62,392 bases of DNA, taken from positions 1 through 62,392 of the forward strand of contig NZ_NIXO01000039.1 of the NCBI RefSeq assembly GCF_002204795.1, given 5' to 3'. Within the stretch, counting starts at the first letter, position 1; every line of letters begins with the position of its first letter. The position numbers and the translations under genes are program-made. Source of the DNA: Pseudomonas sp. K2I15 (GTDB lineage: Bacteria > Pseudomonadota > Gammaproteobacteria > Pseudomonadales > Pseudomonadaceae). Shown one piece after another: positions 1-7,523 of the stretch. The notes beneath the pieces are model-generated. The model was given only the letters and a program-made list of their open reading frames with translations, made no database searches and had not been told where the DNA came from.

Positions 1-127
1 AGAACGGCTGCCAATGGCGACCTCGGTTGAAGATTACGAAGCGCTGTTACCGTGGAACTGCTCGCCGGCATCGCCTAGCTAGGCGCATTACCCATCTTGA
101 AGTCGGTGGGGTTTATGGAGCGCTTAC
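1..127 (+). mobile_element. Right end of an IS66-family insertion sequence (partial)
   Basis: The first 127 bases read as the 3' end of an IS66-type element. An open frame at the left edge has the C-terminal signature of the TnpC transposase, and about 40 bases after its stop the sequence reads TGGAGCGCTTAC. IS66-family ends typically begin GTAAGCG, so CGCTTAC at 121-127 is taken as the outer right end. Host sequence resumes at 128 inside an interrupted gene. IS66 elements usually make an 8-bp target duplication, so 128-135 (GATGCCTC) is the predicted right copy; the left copy lies outside the window. Confidence 0.75.
2..82 (+). CDS. IS66-family transposase TnpC, C-terminal 26 residues (partial)
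   Basis: The frame is open from the left edge and stops at a TAG at 80-82. The segment VEDYEALLPWN followed by a short tail is what IS66 TnpC transposases look like at their C-terminus. TnpC is the DDE transposase that moves the element together with TnpA and TnpB; neither of those is in the window. Only the last 26 residues are visible, so the subfamily and the integrity of the element cannot be judged. Its position at the very start of the sequence fits a contig broken at a repeated IS. Confidence 0.7.
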   Translation, partial: ERLPMATSVEDYEALLPWNCSPASPS

Positions 128-391
128 GATGCCTCCAGGCGTATTGTGGAGGAGTCGGTAGCCCAAGAGCCTGGCGTTCTGGCTTTTTACGCATTGGAGC
201 AAAGCGATGTGCCAGGCAGCTTCTTCGTTGTCGAAATTTATCGCGATGATGAGGCGTATAAGGCACATCTTGAGACGGAGTCGTTCAGACACTACAAGGC
301 GGAGGTCGCAGGTATCGTCCAGTCTCTAGAGTTGATCGATCTGGACGTTGTGGCGCTTGCAACGAAGCCATTCCGCCTGGATTCAATCTGA
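128..391 (+). pseudogene. 5'-truncated ABM-domain (antibiotic biosynthesis monooxygenase-like) protein
   Basis: Immediately after the IS end, an open frame runs from 128 to the stop at 389-391. It aligns by eye with the intact ABM-domain protein encoded at 12701-13090: both have a run of EPGV, a VEIY or FEIY segment, D-x-AY and F-R-x-Y. The missing part is the N-terminus, including any signal peptide and the first beta strand. ABM proteins are small dimeric ferredoxin-like folds; members include quinol monooxygenases and stress proteins. A GTG at 146 could start an 81-residue remnant, but no convincing ribosome binding site precedes it, so I call it a remnant broken by the IS66 insertion. Transcription from the IS could still read into it. 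Confidence 0.7.
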
Positions 392-395
392 CGAG

Positions 396-413
396 GCGGC
401 CGCTGTCGGCCGC
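396..413. terminator. GC-rich hairpin downstream of the ABM remnant
   Basis: A 7-bp perfect stem (GCGGCCG / CGGCCGC) with a 4-base loop lies between the convergent ABM remnant and the alcohol dehydrogenase gene. There is no T-run on either side, so it is at best a weak or factor-assisted terminator. Confidence 0.35.
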
Positions 414-466
414 ACCGTGTCTTAGCTACCTGGGGATGCGCTTGGCATTTCCCAGGAGCATCTGCG

Positions 467-1516
467 TTAGATGTTCAAGGATGCCATGTCGATGACGAAC
501 CGGTATTTTACAGCGCTCCGCGACATCCGATCGTAGGCCTCATTTATCTTTTGAATCGGGATTATTTCGATGTCAGAGACGATCCCTTTCTCGCCGCAGA
601 AATCCAGCATTTGCTGCGTTTCTTTCAGCCCTCCGATAAAGGAGCCGGTTACAGCCTTGCGGCCGCTGACCAGCATGCCCGCGTTGACCGCTGTAGACAG
701 TGGGCCCATGTAGCCCACAAGAACCAATACTCCTTCTAAGGCAAGGATGGATAGGTACGGATTGATGTCGTGATCGTAGGGCACGGTATCGATAATCACA
801 TCGAATTGGCCCTTCACCGCGCTCATCTGTTCTGGATCGCTCGACACCACCACATGATCGGCGCCCAATCGAAATGCATCCTCTGATTTGCCCTCAGTTC
901 GAGTGAACAGACTGACATCTGCACCCAATGCCTTTGCCAGCTTCAAGGCCATGTGACCAAGCCCGCCAAGGCCAATAACCGCGACCTTGCTGCCGGCGCC
1001 AACATTCCAGTGCAGCAGTGGTGACCATGTAGTGACGCCCGCACACAATAAGGGGGCAGCACCAGCAGGGTCGAGTCCGGCGGGTACGGATAGCACGAAC
1101 GCTTCCCGGACTACGATGGATTGAGAATAACCACCAAAGGTAACACTGCCGTCGCGTCTGTCTTTACTGTTGTAGGTAAAGGTCGATCCCTCCAGGCAGT
1201 TCTGTTCCCATCCGTGTTGACACGGCTGGCATTGCTGGCAAGAGTCAACCATGCAGCCTACGCCGACTAACTGGCCCACTTGGAAGCGTGATACCTGTGC
1301 TCCAACTTGCCGCACTCTGCCGATGATCTCGTGTCCTGGGACGATTGGATACGTTGTATAGCCTCCATGGTTACGAGCAAGGTGCAAGTCTGTGTGGCAG
1401 ACGCCGCAATACAATATGTCGATGACGACATCGTCATCTCGTGTGTCTTGCCTTGTAAATGAAAACGGCTCGAGTGAGGCCGTTGCCGAGTGCGCTGCGA
1501 AGCCCAATACTTTCAT
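467..1516 (-). CDS. Zinc-dependent NAD(P) alcohol dehydrogenase / aldehyde reductase (YahK/CAD-type)
   Basis: This 349-residue protein is a medium-chain dehydrogenase, probably a cytosolic NADPH-dependent reducer of aldehydes to alcohols. The N-terminal GroES-like half has the catalytic zinc motif GVCHTDLH and the downstream GHE. The structural zinc loop is visible as C-x2-C-x2-C-x7-C around residues 94-110. The Rossmann half carries GLGGLGHMALKLAKA near residues 180-195. Length and motifs fit the YahK/cinnamyl-alcohol-dehydrogenase group. It is the last gene of a three-gene minus-strand run, 72 bases after the isomerase-like gene. The true substrate is unknown; the neighbours suggest removal of reactive aldehydes or quinones. 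Confidence 0.88.
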   Translation of the reverse strand: MKVLGFAAHSATASLEPFSFTRQDTRDDDVVIDILYCGVCHTDLHLARNHGGYTTYPIVPGHEIIGRVRQVGAQVSRFQVGQLVGVGCMVDSCQQCQPCQHGWEQNCLEGSTFTYNSKDRRDGSVTFGGYSQSIVVREAFVLSVPAGLDPAGAAPLLCAGVTTWSPLLHWNVGAGSKVAVIGLGGLGHMALKLAKALGADVSLFTRTEGKSEDAFRLGADHVVVSSDPEQMSAVKGQFDVIIDTVPYDHDINPYLSILALEGVLVLVGYMGPLSTAVNAGMLVSGRKAVTGSFIGGLKETQQMLDFCGEKGIVSDIEIIPIQKINEAYDRMSRSAVKYRFVIDMASLNI

Positions 1517-1588
1517 GCTGATGATCCTGTTAAAGCGCTTGGTGCTCCATCTGTGTGGAAGAGGGTTTCAAGCGCAGTTGAGAGATAC

Positions 1589-1888
1589 TCAATCGTTCTC
1601 GGAGGAAAACAGCGATTCCCAGTTTGTAAATGGCCCCAATGGGATTACTTCCCAACCAATCAAACCAGCCAAGGTAAGAGGGAACTCGGCAAGAGACTTC
1701 CTGGCTGCCTCAACAGACTCAAACTCGGCGATGATGGCAACTCCTGGCCGGTCTTGACGGAAGTAGATGTCACGGATCGCACCTTCCTTGTAAAGCTCCC
1801 AGCTATGACGGACTTCATCCTTCATGTGTGGCTCATACTGAGCAAAGGTGGCGCCAGGCTGAGGGATGTCTAAGCAAAGCAGCTTCAT
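1589..1888 (-). CDS. Muconolactone delta-isomerase-like small protein
   Basis: A 99-residue protein with the alternating strand/helix pattern of dimeric alpha-beta-barrel proteins of the muconolactone isomerase / YciI type; it has F-x-Y-x-PH-x-K-D-E-V near the start and PGVAIIAEFESVEAARKSL in the middle. An AAGGAG ribosome site lies 7 bases before the ATG. No signal peptide is visible, so it should act in the cytosol. It lies 30 bases downstream of the flavodoxin-like gene and is probably co-transcribed with it and the alcohol dehydrogenase. Muconolactone isomerase acts in catechol breakdown, but no other ortho-cleavage gene is present, so the assignment is only by fold-level resemblance. Confidence 0.6.
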   Translation of the reverse strand: MKLLCLDIPQPGATFAQYEPHMKDEVRHSWELYKEGAIRDIYFRQDRPGVAIIAEFESVEAARKSLAEFPLTLAGLIGWEVIPLGPFTNWESLFSSEND

Positions 1889-1918
1889 GATATGTCTCCT
1901 TAATTGATGGTATGAGCG

Positions 1919-2488
1919 TCAAACTGGTAAGAATCGAGCCGCAATTTGAGCCACGCGATGCCCAAAGTATTCGGCTGTGCGCAGGTCGCTGTCTGGCGGC
2001 GAGAGTTCTGGGGCCTCGTCAGTGTTTGCTTGTGTCATCACGCCTAGCCAACTTCCTAGACGGTTCAGATCGGTGGCTGATCCAGTGCTACTGCTGTTGC
2101 CGGGCATCAAGTCGAGCCCGACCCAAATCATTCCGTGCTGTGCTGCGAACAAGGCCATCGACATAAGGGAGTTCAGTTTGTCTCCGTGTTGGGCACCGGA
2201 GTTCGTGAAGCCGGCTGCGATCTTGTTGCGCCACTTCTGCTGAGTCCAGGCTGCCTTGGTGGAGTCTTCGAAAAACTGCTTCAGCTTCGCGCTGATAAGA
2301 CCGTTGTACGTAGGCGAGCCGAAAATAATCGCATCGCTATTTTCAAGGCGCTCCCAATCCGTGAATCCTTCATTGACGCAAATAGCCTTTACATCGGTTC
2401 CTGCAACCTCAGACGCACCTTGAGCTACGTACTTAGCAACGCGTTCGGTGTGTCCATAGCCACTGTCATATACGATTGTAATAATCAT
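1919..2488 (-). CDS. NAD(P)H-dependent FMN oxidoreductase, flavodoxin/WrbA-like
   Basis: A 189-residue flavodoxin-fold protein. The N-terminal beta strand and phosphate loop read IVYDSGYGHTERVAKYV, and GSPTYNGLISAKLKQFFE near residue 57 matches the second FMN-binding loop of WrbA-type quinone reductases. Such enzymes make two-electron reductions of quinones in the cytosol, avoiding semiquinone radicals. It is the first gene of the minus-strand trio and is divergent from a LysR gene across a 188-base gap with a clear palindrome. With an alcohol dehydrogenase and an isomerase-like partner, a quinone or electrophile response is plausible. It is shorter than or similar to WrbA (about 200 residues). 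Confidence 0.82.
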   Translation of the reverse strand: MIITIVYDSGYGHTERVAKYVAQGASEVAGTDVKAICVNEGFTDWERLENSDAIIFGSPTYNGLISAKLKQFFEDSTKAAWTQQKWRNKIAAGFTNSGAQHGDKLNSLMSMALFAAQHGMIWVGLDLMPGNSSSTGSATDLNRLGSWLGVMTQANTDEAPELSPPDSDLRTAEYFGHRVAQIAARFLPV

Positions 2489-2578
2489 CTGCCGCCCTTG
2501 ATTGCACGACGCGCCTGGCTCAGCAACGTGATACCGGCACGCAGCACATTAAATTTAAAAGCATTTCTTGCTCATCTC

Positions 2579-2596
2579 CTACTTACTATAAAGTAG
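2579..2596. promoter_or_regulatory. Palindrome between divergent LysR and oxidoreductase genes (candidate operator)
   Basis: CTACTT-ACTATA-AAGTAG is a perfect 6-bp inverted repeat with a 6-base centre, in the AT-rich 188-base gap between the flavodoxin-like gene and the LysR gene. LysR proteins usually bind an interrupted palindrome between their own gene and a divergent target, so this is the best operator candidate. No experimental support is implied. Confidence 0.45.
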
Positions 2597-2676
2597 AATT
2601 TTGATACTCATTGGTGGCGGTTGGTCTCATTAGTGGTTCCAAAAATTCTACAGTTTCGAAGTTTTGAGGACGTGCT

Positions 2677-3597
2677 ATGCGGGATATGTTCGATGGTGTG
2701 CAACTGTTTGTTGAGGTGGTGGAGTCGGGTGGCTTTGCCAAGGCTGGCGAGCGTTTATCACTCACGCGTTCTGCAGTCGGAAAGTCAATCGCGCGTCTGG
2801 AGGAGCGGTTGGGTGTCCAGCTTTTTAAGCGCACGACAAGGACACAATGCATTACTGAAGACGGTCAGCAATATTATGAGCGTTGTCTGCGAGCTGTTGA
2901 GGAGCTCCGCGCCGGCGAGATCATGCTGGAGACGGGGCGCCGTGAAGTGGTCGGAAGGTTGCGCGTTTCGCTTCCGGTACTATTTGGTAGGTACTGCGTT
3001 GCGCCGATTCTGCTCAGGTTTGCTCGCGAGCATCCTGGCTTGGAGATCGAACTCAGTTTTAGCGATCGTCAGATAGATTTGGTATCTGACGGGTTCGATC
3101 TCGCTGTGCGCAGTGGCTCTTTAGGGAATGGGGCCACCCTGCGTGCACGCCGGCTGGTCAGCCAACCCAAGTTATTGTGTGCTTCCCCTTCATACCTTAA
3201 TCAACATGGGGCGCCGGACTCATTGATAGATCTGTCGAGTCATGAGCTACTGCCTTACTGCCGGAACGGACAGGCCCTTCCTTGGCGGCTGCCCGAGGAA
3301 AATGGGGTATTGGTCGAGGTTCCTATTTCTTCCCGAATACGTTTGGATGATCTCGAAATGGTCGCGGATGCTGCTGCCGCTGACATGGGTATTGCGTGGC
3401 TTCCGTATTGGCTGATTCGAGCACGTATTCAACGCGGTGAGCTCATCGAGATTTGGGGCGACCGACCTCGGGCGGCGATGGAATGTAATGTTGTGTGGCC
3501 TGACGCTCAGCACCTTCCATTAAGATCTCGCCTTGCAATCGATTTGCTGGCACTTGAGCTTCCCAGAAGCTTGGAAAGCCAGCAGCCGATGAGCTAG
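2677..3597 (+). CDS. LysR-family transcriptional regulator
   Basis: A 306-residue LysR regulator. The N-terminal helix-turn-helix covers about residues 4-63 (FVEVVESGGFAKAGERLSLT, then RLEERLGVQLFKRTTR). The substrate-binding half follows, with the LRVSLPVLFGR strand after residue 90. A GAGG sequence lies 7 bases upstream of the ATG. Its divergent position relative to the flavodoxin-like / isomerase-like / alcohol dehydrogenase run makes those genes its likely targets. The effector is unknown. The protein belongs to the AaeR/DmlR-like branch by look (a TTR-x-x-x-x-T motif after the HTH). Confidence 0.88.
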   Translation: MRDMFDGVQLFVEVVESGGFAKAGERLSLTRSAVGKSIARLEERLGVQLFKRTTRTQCITEDGQQYYERCLRAVEELRAGEIMLETGRREVVGRLRVSLPVLFGRYCVAPILLRFAREHPGLEIELSFSDRQIDLVSDGFDLAVRSGSLGNGATLRARRLVSQPKLLCASPSYLNQHGAPDSLIDLSSHELLPYCRNGQALPWRLPEENGVLVEVPISSRIRLDDLEMVADAAAADMGIAWLPYWLIRARIQRGELIEIWGDRPRAAMECNVVWPDAQHLPLRSRLAIDLLALELPRSLESQQPMS

Positions 3598-3901
3598 ATG
3601 TCACGGCAGTTGGATGACTTGGAGTGCCGGATCAAGCCCGAGCGAAATCTGACCCGATATTTCGCCATGATATTTATTAGTAGTATCTAGCGACACCGGT
3701 TGTGATCCGCATAAAAGCTTGGTAAAAATTGTAAGTCGAAAGAGTGCAGGCCGGATGGTAGCCCGGTCATCGTTCCCCAGAACGACAACTCCTCCCTAAT
3801 GGGTATCCGCGACACCTAGCCCGGCATGCCGGTTGCAAAGGTGTGCCTGCGGATATTCTTCTATTGCAGCGCACCTTCTTACTAATGTAGGACACGCGCT
3901 C
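3598..3901. other. 304-base intergenic stretch with no recognised feature
   Basis: This gap separates the LysR gene from the SDR gene, both on the plus strand. It is AT-rich in its first half (around 3660-3740). I see no coding sequence, no strong hairpin with a T-run and no repeat. A promoter for the SDR gene must lie here or just upstream, but no clear -35/-10 pair can be supported. Confidence 0.4.
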
Positions 3902-4639
3902 ATGAAACTTGATGGCAATACAATTCTGATCACTGGCGGTGCCACCGGCATCGGCTTCTCCCTCGCCAAACGCTTCGCCGAAAACAATACGGTGATCATT
4001 TGCGGCCGTAATGAGGCCATGTTGCAGCGGGCTAAAGATGATGTTTCAACGTTAATCACCTATGCATGCGATGTGGCCGACGTTGACAGTCGCCGTGCGA
4101 TGGTTAAATGGCTTAAATCCACCCATCCAGACCTCAACGTTGTGATCAACAATGCAGGTGTTCAGAGCCAACGTGACTTCAACAGCGACCCGCATATGGA
4201 TTCGCTTGATGCAGAGGTCGCCGTTAACTTCACTGCGCCTATCCATCTGATTGCAGAGCTGCTGCCAAGCCTCAAACGGCAACACAAGGCTTACATTCTC
4301 AACATTAGCTCGGGTCTTGCTTACTCGCCTATGGCTGACGTACCGGTGTACTGCGCAACCAAGGCGGCTATTCACTCTTTCACGTTGAGCCTGAGGCACC
4401 AACTGAAGTCATCTAACATCCGCGTCATTGAAATTGCTCCGCCATTGGTCGATACCGGACTCGGTGGCGGTACTCGCAGTGCCGGCGCAGCCAGCCATAT
4501 GATGATGTCAGCGGATGATTTCGTCAGTGAAACCTTTGCCCAACTCGGGGCGGGTAAAGATGAGGTTCTGGTCGGGGTTTCGGTAAAAACGCGTCAAATG
4601 GGAGACGCTATGTTTGAGCTTATGAATACGCGTAATTAA
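3902..4639 (+). CDS. Short-chain dehydrogenase/reductase (DltE-like)
   Basis: A 245-residue classical SDR, cytosolic, NAD(P)-dependent. The start at 3902 is chosen because it gives MKLDGNTILITGGATGIG, the usual beginning of this subfamily; an upstream in-frame ATG at 3833 would add 23 residues with no family match. The glycine-rich nucleotide loop is TGGATGIG (about residues 11-18). NNAG comes near 84, and the catalytic Ser...Tyr-x3-Lys is seen as ISSG then YCATK. It resembles proteins annotated DltE in gammaproteobacteria, but no dlt operon is present. It is followed by a good terminator, so it is transcribed alone. Confidence 0.87.
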   Translation: MKLDGNTILITGGATGIGFSLAKRFAENNTVIICGRNEAMLQRAKDDVSTLITYACDVADVDSRRAMVKWLKSTHPDLNVVINNAGVQSQRDFNSDPHMDSLDAEVAVNFTAPIHLIAELLPSLKRQHKAYILNISSGLAYSPMADVPVYCATKAAIHSFTLSLRHQLKSSNIRVIEIAPPLVDTGLGGGTRSAGAASHMMMSADDFVSETFAQLGAGKDEVLVGVSVKTRQMGDAMFELMNTRN

Positions 4640-4650
4640 ACTCAGCCTAT

Positions 4651-4676
4651 GAACTGCCTTTTTGGGCAGTTCTTCT
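4651..4676 (+). terminator. Rho-independent terminator after the SDR gene
   Basis: The stem GAACTGCC / GGCAGTTC with a 6-base T-rich loop is followed by TTCTT. It lies 11 bases after the SDR stop, and the convergent MFS gene ends about 45 bases further on. Confidence 0.75.
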
Positions 4677-4721
4677 TCAACGTGGACTTACTATCCAGTC
4701 ATGGAAGGTTTGACAGTCAGC

Positions 4722-5975
4722 TTAGTCAAAGCGCGAGGCTCGGGTTCTTGACACCCAGAATGCGCAAAGCAAACAACCTGCACCGCAGACAGCCATTACA
4801 GAACCCAGCGGTAGAGGCGTGCCATTGGCAAAAAACGCCACTGCTGCTGATCCGAGCATGGCACAGCCGTATTGCAATGCACCAATCAATGCAGATGCGG
4901 AACCACTGGCGTCTGGAAAGCAATTCAGGGCTCCCGCCACCGAGTTGGCCAACACCATCCCTGTCGCTGCAACGAAGAGCAGGCAAGCGAAGATCATCAA
5001 CGGCAGCCCACCCCAATTTGCCCAGGTATTAACCAACAGTATCAAGCCGGCACAGGCTGACAGTGATGCCCCTACCAGCATCATCGTTTCTGTGTCGTAG
5101 CGCTTCAGGAGCCTCGCGTTTATTTGGGCGGTGACCATCATGCCGATAATCCCTGCTGCAAATAGCAGGCCGTAAAATTGCGGTGAAACGTGGTAATACG
5201 TGATGTACGCAAAGGGAGAGGCGGCGATGTATGCGAATGTTCCCGCGTAAAAAAACGCGCCGGCTGCTGTGTAGCCCAAGAAGCGACTGTCACGAAAGAA
5301 ACTGCCATACCGTTTGATAATTTGCTTGAGCGAGGCAGGGCTGCGTCGCTGATGTGGCAGGGTTTCCGGCAGCTTGAAGAGGCTGATCAATGTCACCATG
5401 GCGATGAACACCAGGCTCCAGAAAATGGCTTGCCATGAGCCGAACCTTAAAATTTGCCCACCCACTGTCGGCCCCGCGAGCGGGGCTATGGCCATAATGG
5501 TCATGAGCGTGGACATCTTCTGGGCTGCTTTACGGCCTTTATAAAGGTCTCGCACCATCGCACGCGCCAGAACGACATTCGCGCACGCCCCCAGCGCTTG
5601 CACGACGCGCCAGAAAATAATATGACTGCCATCCGTGGCCAGTGCGCAACCTGCCGAACCAATGATGAAAAGTATCAGCCCGATAGCAACGGGTAGTTTT
5701 CGTCCGAAGCGATCACTGATTGGCCCCCAGAATAGTTGCCCGGTGCTGAACCCGATGAGGTAGCCCGTGACGGTAAACTGCAGAGTACCTCCACTTACGT
5801 TTAGTGCCTTCGCCATTTCCGGCATAGCTGGCAGATATAAGTCGGTGGAGATGGAGGCGAACGCCATCAACAGGCTCAGAATCAGCAAGATACGCAGACC
5901 GTGATCTTGGTGTGTATCCGACTTTTGTGATTCCAGTTGCTCGGGCTTTTGGGAAGTTAAGTCCAGTTGATTCAT
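4722..5975 (-). CDS. Bcr/CflA-family multidrug efflux MFS transporter
   Basis: A 417-residue inner-membrane drug/proton antiporter with 12 predicted membrane helices. After a polar 28-residue N-terminus, the first helix is followed by STDLYLPAMPEMAKAL, typical of Bcr/CflA pumps. The loop GPISDRFGRKLP (about residues 93-104) is the MFS signature between helices 2 and 3, and PLAGPTVGG around 165 is the helix 5 motif. It may export a drug or a toxic small molecule handled by the surrounding enzymes. It lies convergent with the SDR gene. Upstream (5976-6241) is the control region of the exported-enzyme block. Confidence 0.9.
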   Translation of the reverse strand: MNQLDLTSQKPEQLESQKSDTHQDHGLRILLILSLLMAFASISTDLYLPAMPEMAKALNVSGGTLQFTVTGYLIGFSTGQLFWGPISDRFGRKLPVAIGLILFIIGSAGCALATDGSHIIFWRVVQALGACANVVLARAMVRDLYKGRKAAQKMSTLMTIMAIAPLAGPTVGGQILRFGSWQAIFWSLVFIAMVTLISLFKLPETLPHQRRSPASLKQIIKRYGSFFRDSRFLGYTAAGAFFYAGTFAYIAASPFAYITYYHVSPQFYGLLFAAGIIGMMVTAQINARLLKRYDTETMMLVGASLSACAGLILLVNTWANWGGLPLMIFACLLFVAATGMVLANSVAGALNCFPDASGSASALIGALQYGCAMLGSAAVAFFANGTPLPLGSVMAVCGAGCLLCAFWVSRTRASRFD

Positions 5976-6072
5976 GGAGAAAAATTAGAGCTCTCACTCA
6001 AGTGCTTTAGTTGGACGTTCAGCCTAATGCAATGGCTGCCAGAGAAAAATATGGCCAATCAGGACGTACCAC

Positions 6073-6154
6073 TGAGCTGTGCTCATGAATCGGCAACATG
6101 CTAAGGGAGCAGATCTGTTGAGGTGGCAGTGGGGTATTGCTGAGTTTTGCTCAT
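6073..6154 (+). promoter_or_regulatory. Two direct TGAGnTnTGCTCAT repeats upstream of the cupin gene
   Basis: TGAGCTGTGCTCAT (6073-6086) and TGAGTTTTGCTCAT (6141-6154) differ at two positions and lie 68 bases apart, upstream of the cupin/CMD operon. The core TGCTCAT recurs upstream of the second ABM gene at 12644. The shared motif suggests a common regulator, most simply one or both of the two related LysR proteins of this block. Confidence 0.45.
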
Positions 6155-6241
6155 CGGTTCATAAACCCAACAGCCGGTAGTTGCACGTAGAGACATCCAT
6201 TAGGTTGGTCGCAACTCTACTCATTCAGCAAGGAGCTACCG

Positions 6242-6733
6242 ATGCGCCCAAGAGCAGCCATGCCAGGAGTCGCCCTGTTGGCCACCGTCGCATTTGATGT
6301 CTGTGCTGCTGATGCGCTCTCTGCACAATCCATGACTATCGTGAGAAATGGTGAGCGGGCATCAGTAATCGGAGCGCCCCAAAATTTCGTCGGCCATGCA
6401 CGCATTGACCCTCTCTTCGCCGTACCGGCGCCGTCGAACGTATCGGCAGGGTATGTGACGTTTGAACCAGGGGCGCGCTCGATGTGGCATACCCATCCGC
6501 TGGGGCAGATGTTGGTGGTCACGATGGGCACCGGATGGGTTCAACAAGAGGGAGCCCAGAAACAGGTCATCAAGCCTGGAGACGTGATATGGACGCCGCC
6601 TGGCGTCAAGCATTGGCACGGCGCAACGAGTACAACAAGCGTGACCCACATGGCCATTCAAGAAGCGCTTGACGGCAAAAATGTCCAGTGGCTCGAGCCC
6701 GTTACCGAAGCCCAGTTCGGTGCTTCATTATGA
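6242..6733 (+). CDS. Exported manganese-type cupin, (R)-mandelonitrile lyase (hydroxynitrile lyase) homologue
   Basis: A 163-residue single-domain cupin with a probable Sec signal peptide (hydrophobic GVALLATVAF, cleavage near residues 22-29). The metal set is visible: H83-T-H85-x3-Q89 and H124. The Q-to-H spacing of 35 matches my recollection of the bacterial cupin hydroxynitrile lyases (GtHNL-type, two His, Gln, His binding Mn). These split cyanohydrins into an aldehyde and HCN, or run in reverse; the natural role of the family is unsettled, and many members may act on other carbonyl compounds. Its stop overlaps the next gene's start (ATGA), so the two are translationally coupled. Export is unusual for such an enzyme and fits the periplasmic neighbours. 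Confidence 0.8.
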   Translation: MRPRAAMPGVALLATVAFDVCAADALSAQSMTIVRNGERASVIGAPQNFVGHARIDPLFAVPAPSNVSAGYVTFEPGARSMWHTHPLGQMLVVTMGTGWVQQEGAQKQVIKPGDVIWTPPGVKHWHGATSTTSVTHMAIQEALDGKNVQWLEPVTEAQFGASL

Positions 6734-7518
6734 TTATTCGCACATTTTCAGCAGCAAGCCTGGCGATGTGTTTGTCTGCATGCGCCACCCCCGAGGGAGC
6801 GCTGACCAAGGAGATTTCGCACATGCCAACTTCAGCGGATATACAAGCCGCATCACCGGTAATGGCTCACAACGTCAACACATTACTGCTCGGTGAGGTC
6901 TGGAAACGCCCAGAGTTGTCTCCGCGCGACCGGAGCCTGGCAACGGTCGCCGTCTTGATTGCACGAGGTCAGACAGCGGAGCTGTCGGCTTACCTGGATC
7001 TGGCATTGAAGAATGGGGTGACGCCTTTGGAGTTGTCCGAAACCATCAACCATCTCGCGTTTTATTCAGGTTGGGGTAACGCTGCTGGAGCAGCGCCGAT
7101 TGCCAAAGAGGTGTTTAGCAAGCACAGCATAACCTCTGACCAACTGGCGCCGGTGTCGCCCGTGCTACTGCCTATCGATCAGGTTGCCGAAGACGCACGC
7201 GTCGCGGCCGTCGACAAATCTGTTGGCCCGGTTTCGCCTGGGTTAGTGAAATTCACCACCAGTGCGTTATTCAACGATCTGTGGCTGCGGCCGGGCCTTG
7301 CGCCCAGAGACCGTAGTCTGATTACTGTTACGACGTTAGTGGCAAACGGTCAGGTTGCGCAGATCGGTTACCACCTCAATCGTGCTATGGACAATGGCCT
7401 GACGCAGACCGAGGCTTCCGAGTTGCTTTCGCATCTAGCGTTCTATGCTGGCTGGCCTAACGCCTTCTCAGCCGTGCCGGTATTTAGTGATGTCTTCACG
7501 AAGCGGCAGGCGAGCTGA
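6730..7518 (+). CDS. Tandem carboxymuconolactone decarboxylase-like lipoprotein
   Basis: A 262-residue protein. The start at 6730 is chosen because its ATGA overlaps the cupin stop and because it gives a clean lipoprotein signal ending LSAC (lipobox, Cys at about residue 18); a longer in-frame start would bury this. Two CMD repeats follow: RDRSLATVAVLIARGQ with HLAFYSGWGNA, and RDRSLITVTTLVANGQ with HLAFYAGWPNA. Neither has the CxxC of AhpD peroxidases, so a decarboxylase/lactonase-type chemistry or a binding role is more likely than peroxide reduction. It should be anchored to the inner or outer membrane facing the periplasm. Convergent with the LysR gene at 7524, only 5 bases away. Confidence 0.8.
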   Translation: MIIRTFSAASLAMCLSACATPEGALTKEISHMPTSADIQAASPVMAHNVNTLLLGEVWKRPELSPRDRSLATVAVLIARGQTAELSAYLDLALKNGVTPLELSETINHLAFYSGWGNAAGAAPIAKEVFSKHSITSDQLAPVSPVLLPIDQVAEDARVAAVDKSVGPVSPGLVKFTTSALFNDLWLRPGLAPRDRSLITVTTLVANGQVAQIGYHLNRAMDNGLTQTEASELLSHLAFYAGWPNAFSAVPVFSDVFTKRQAS

Positions 7519-7523
7519 AATCG

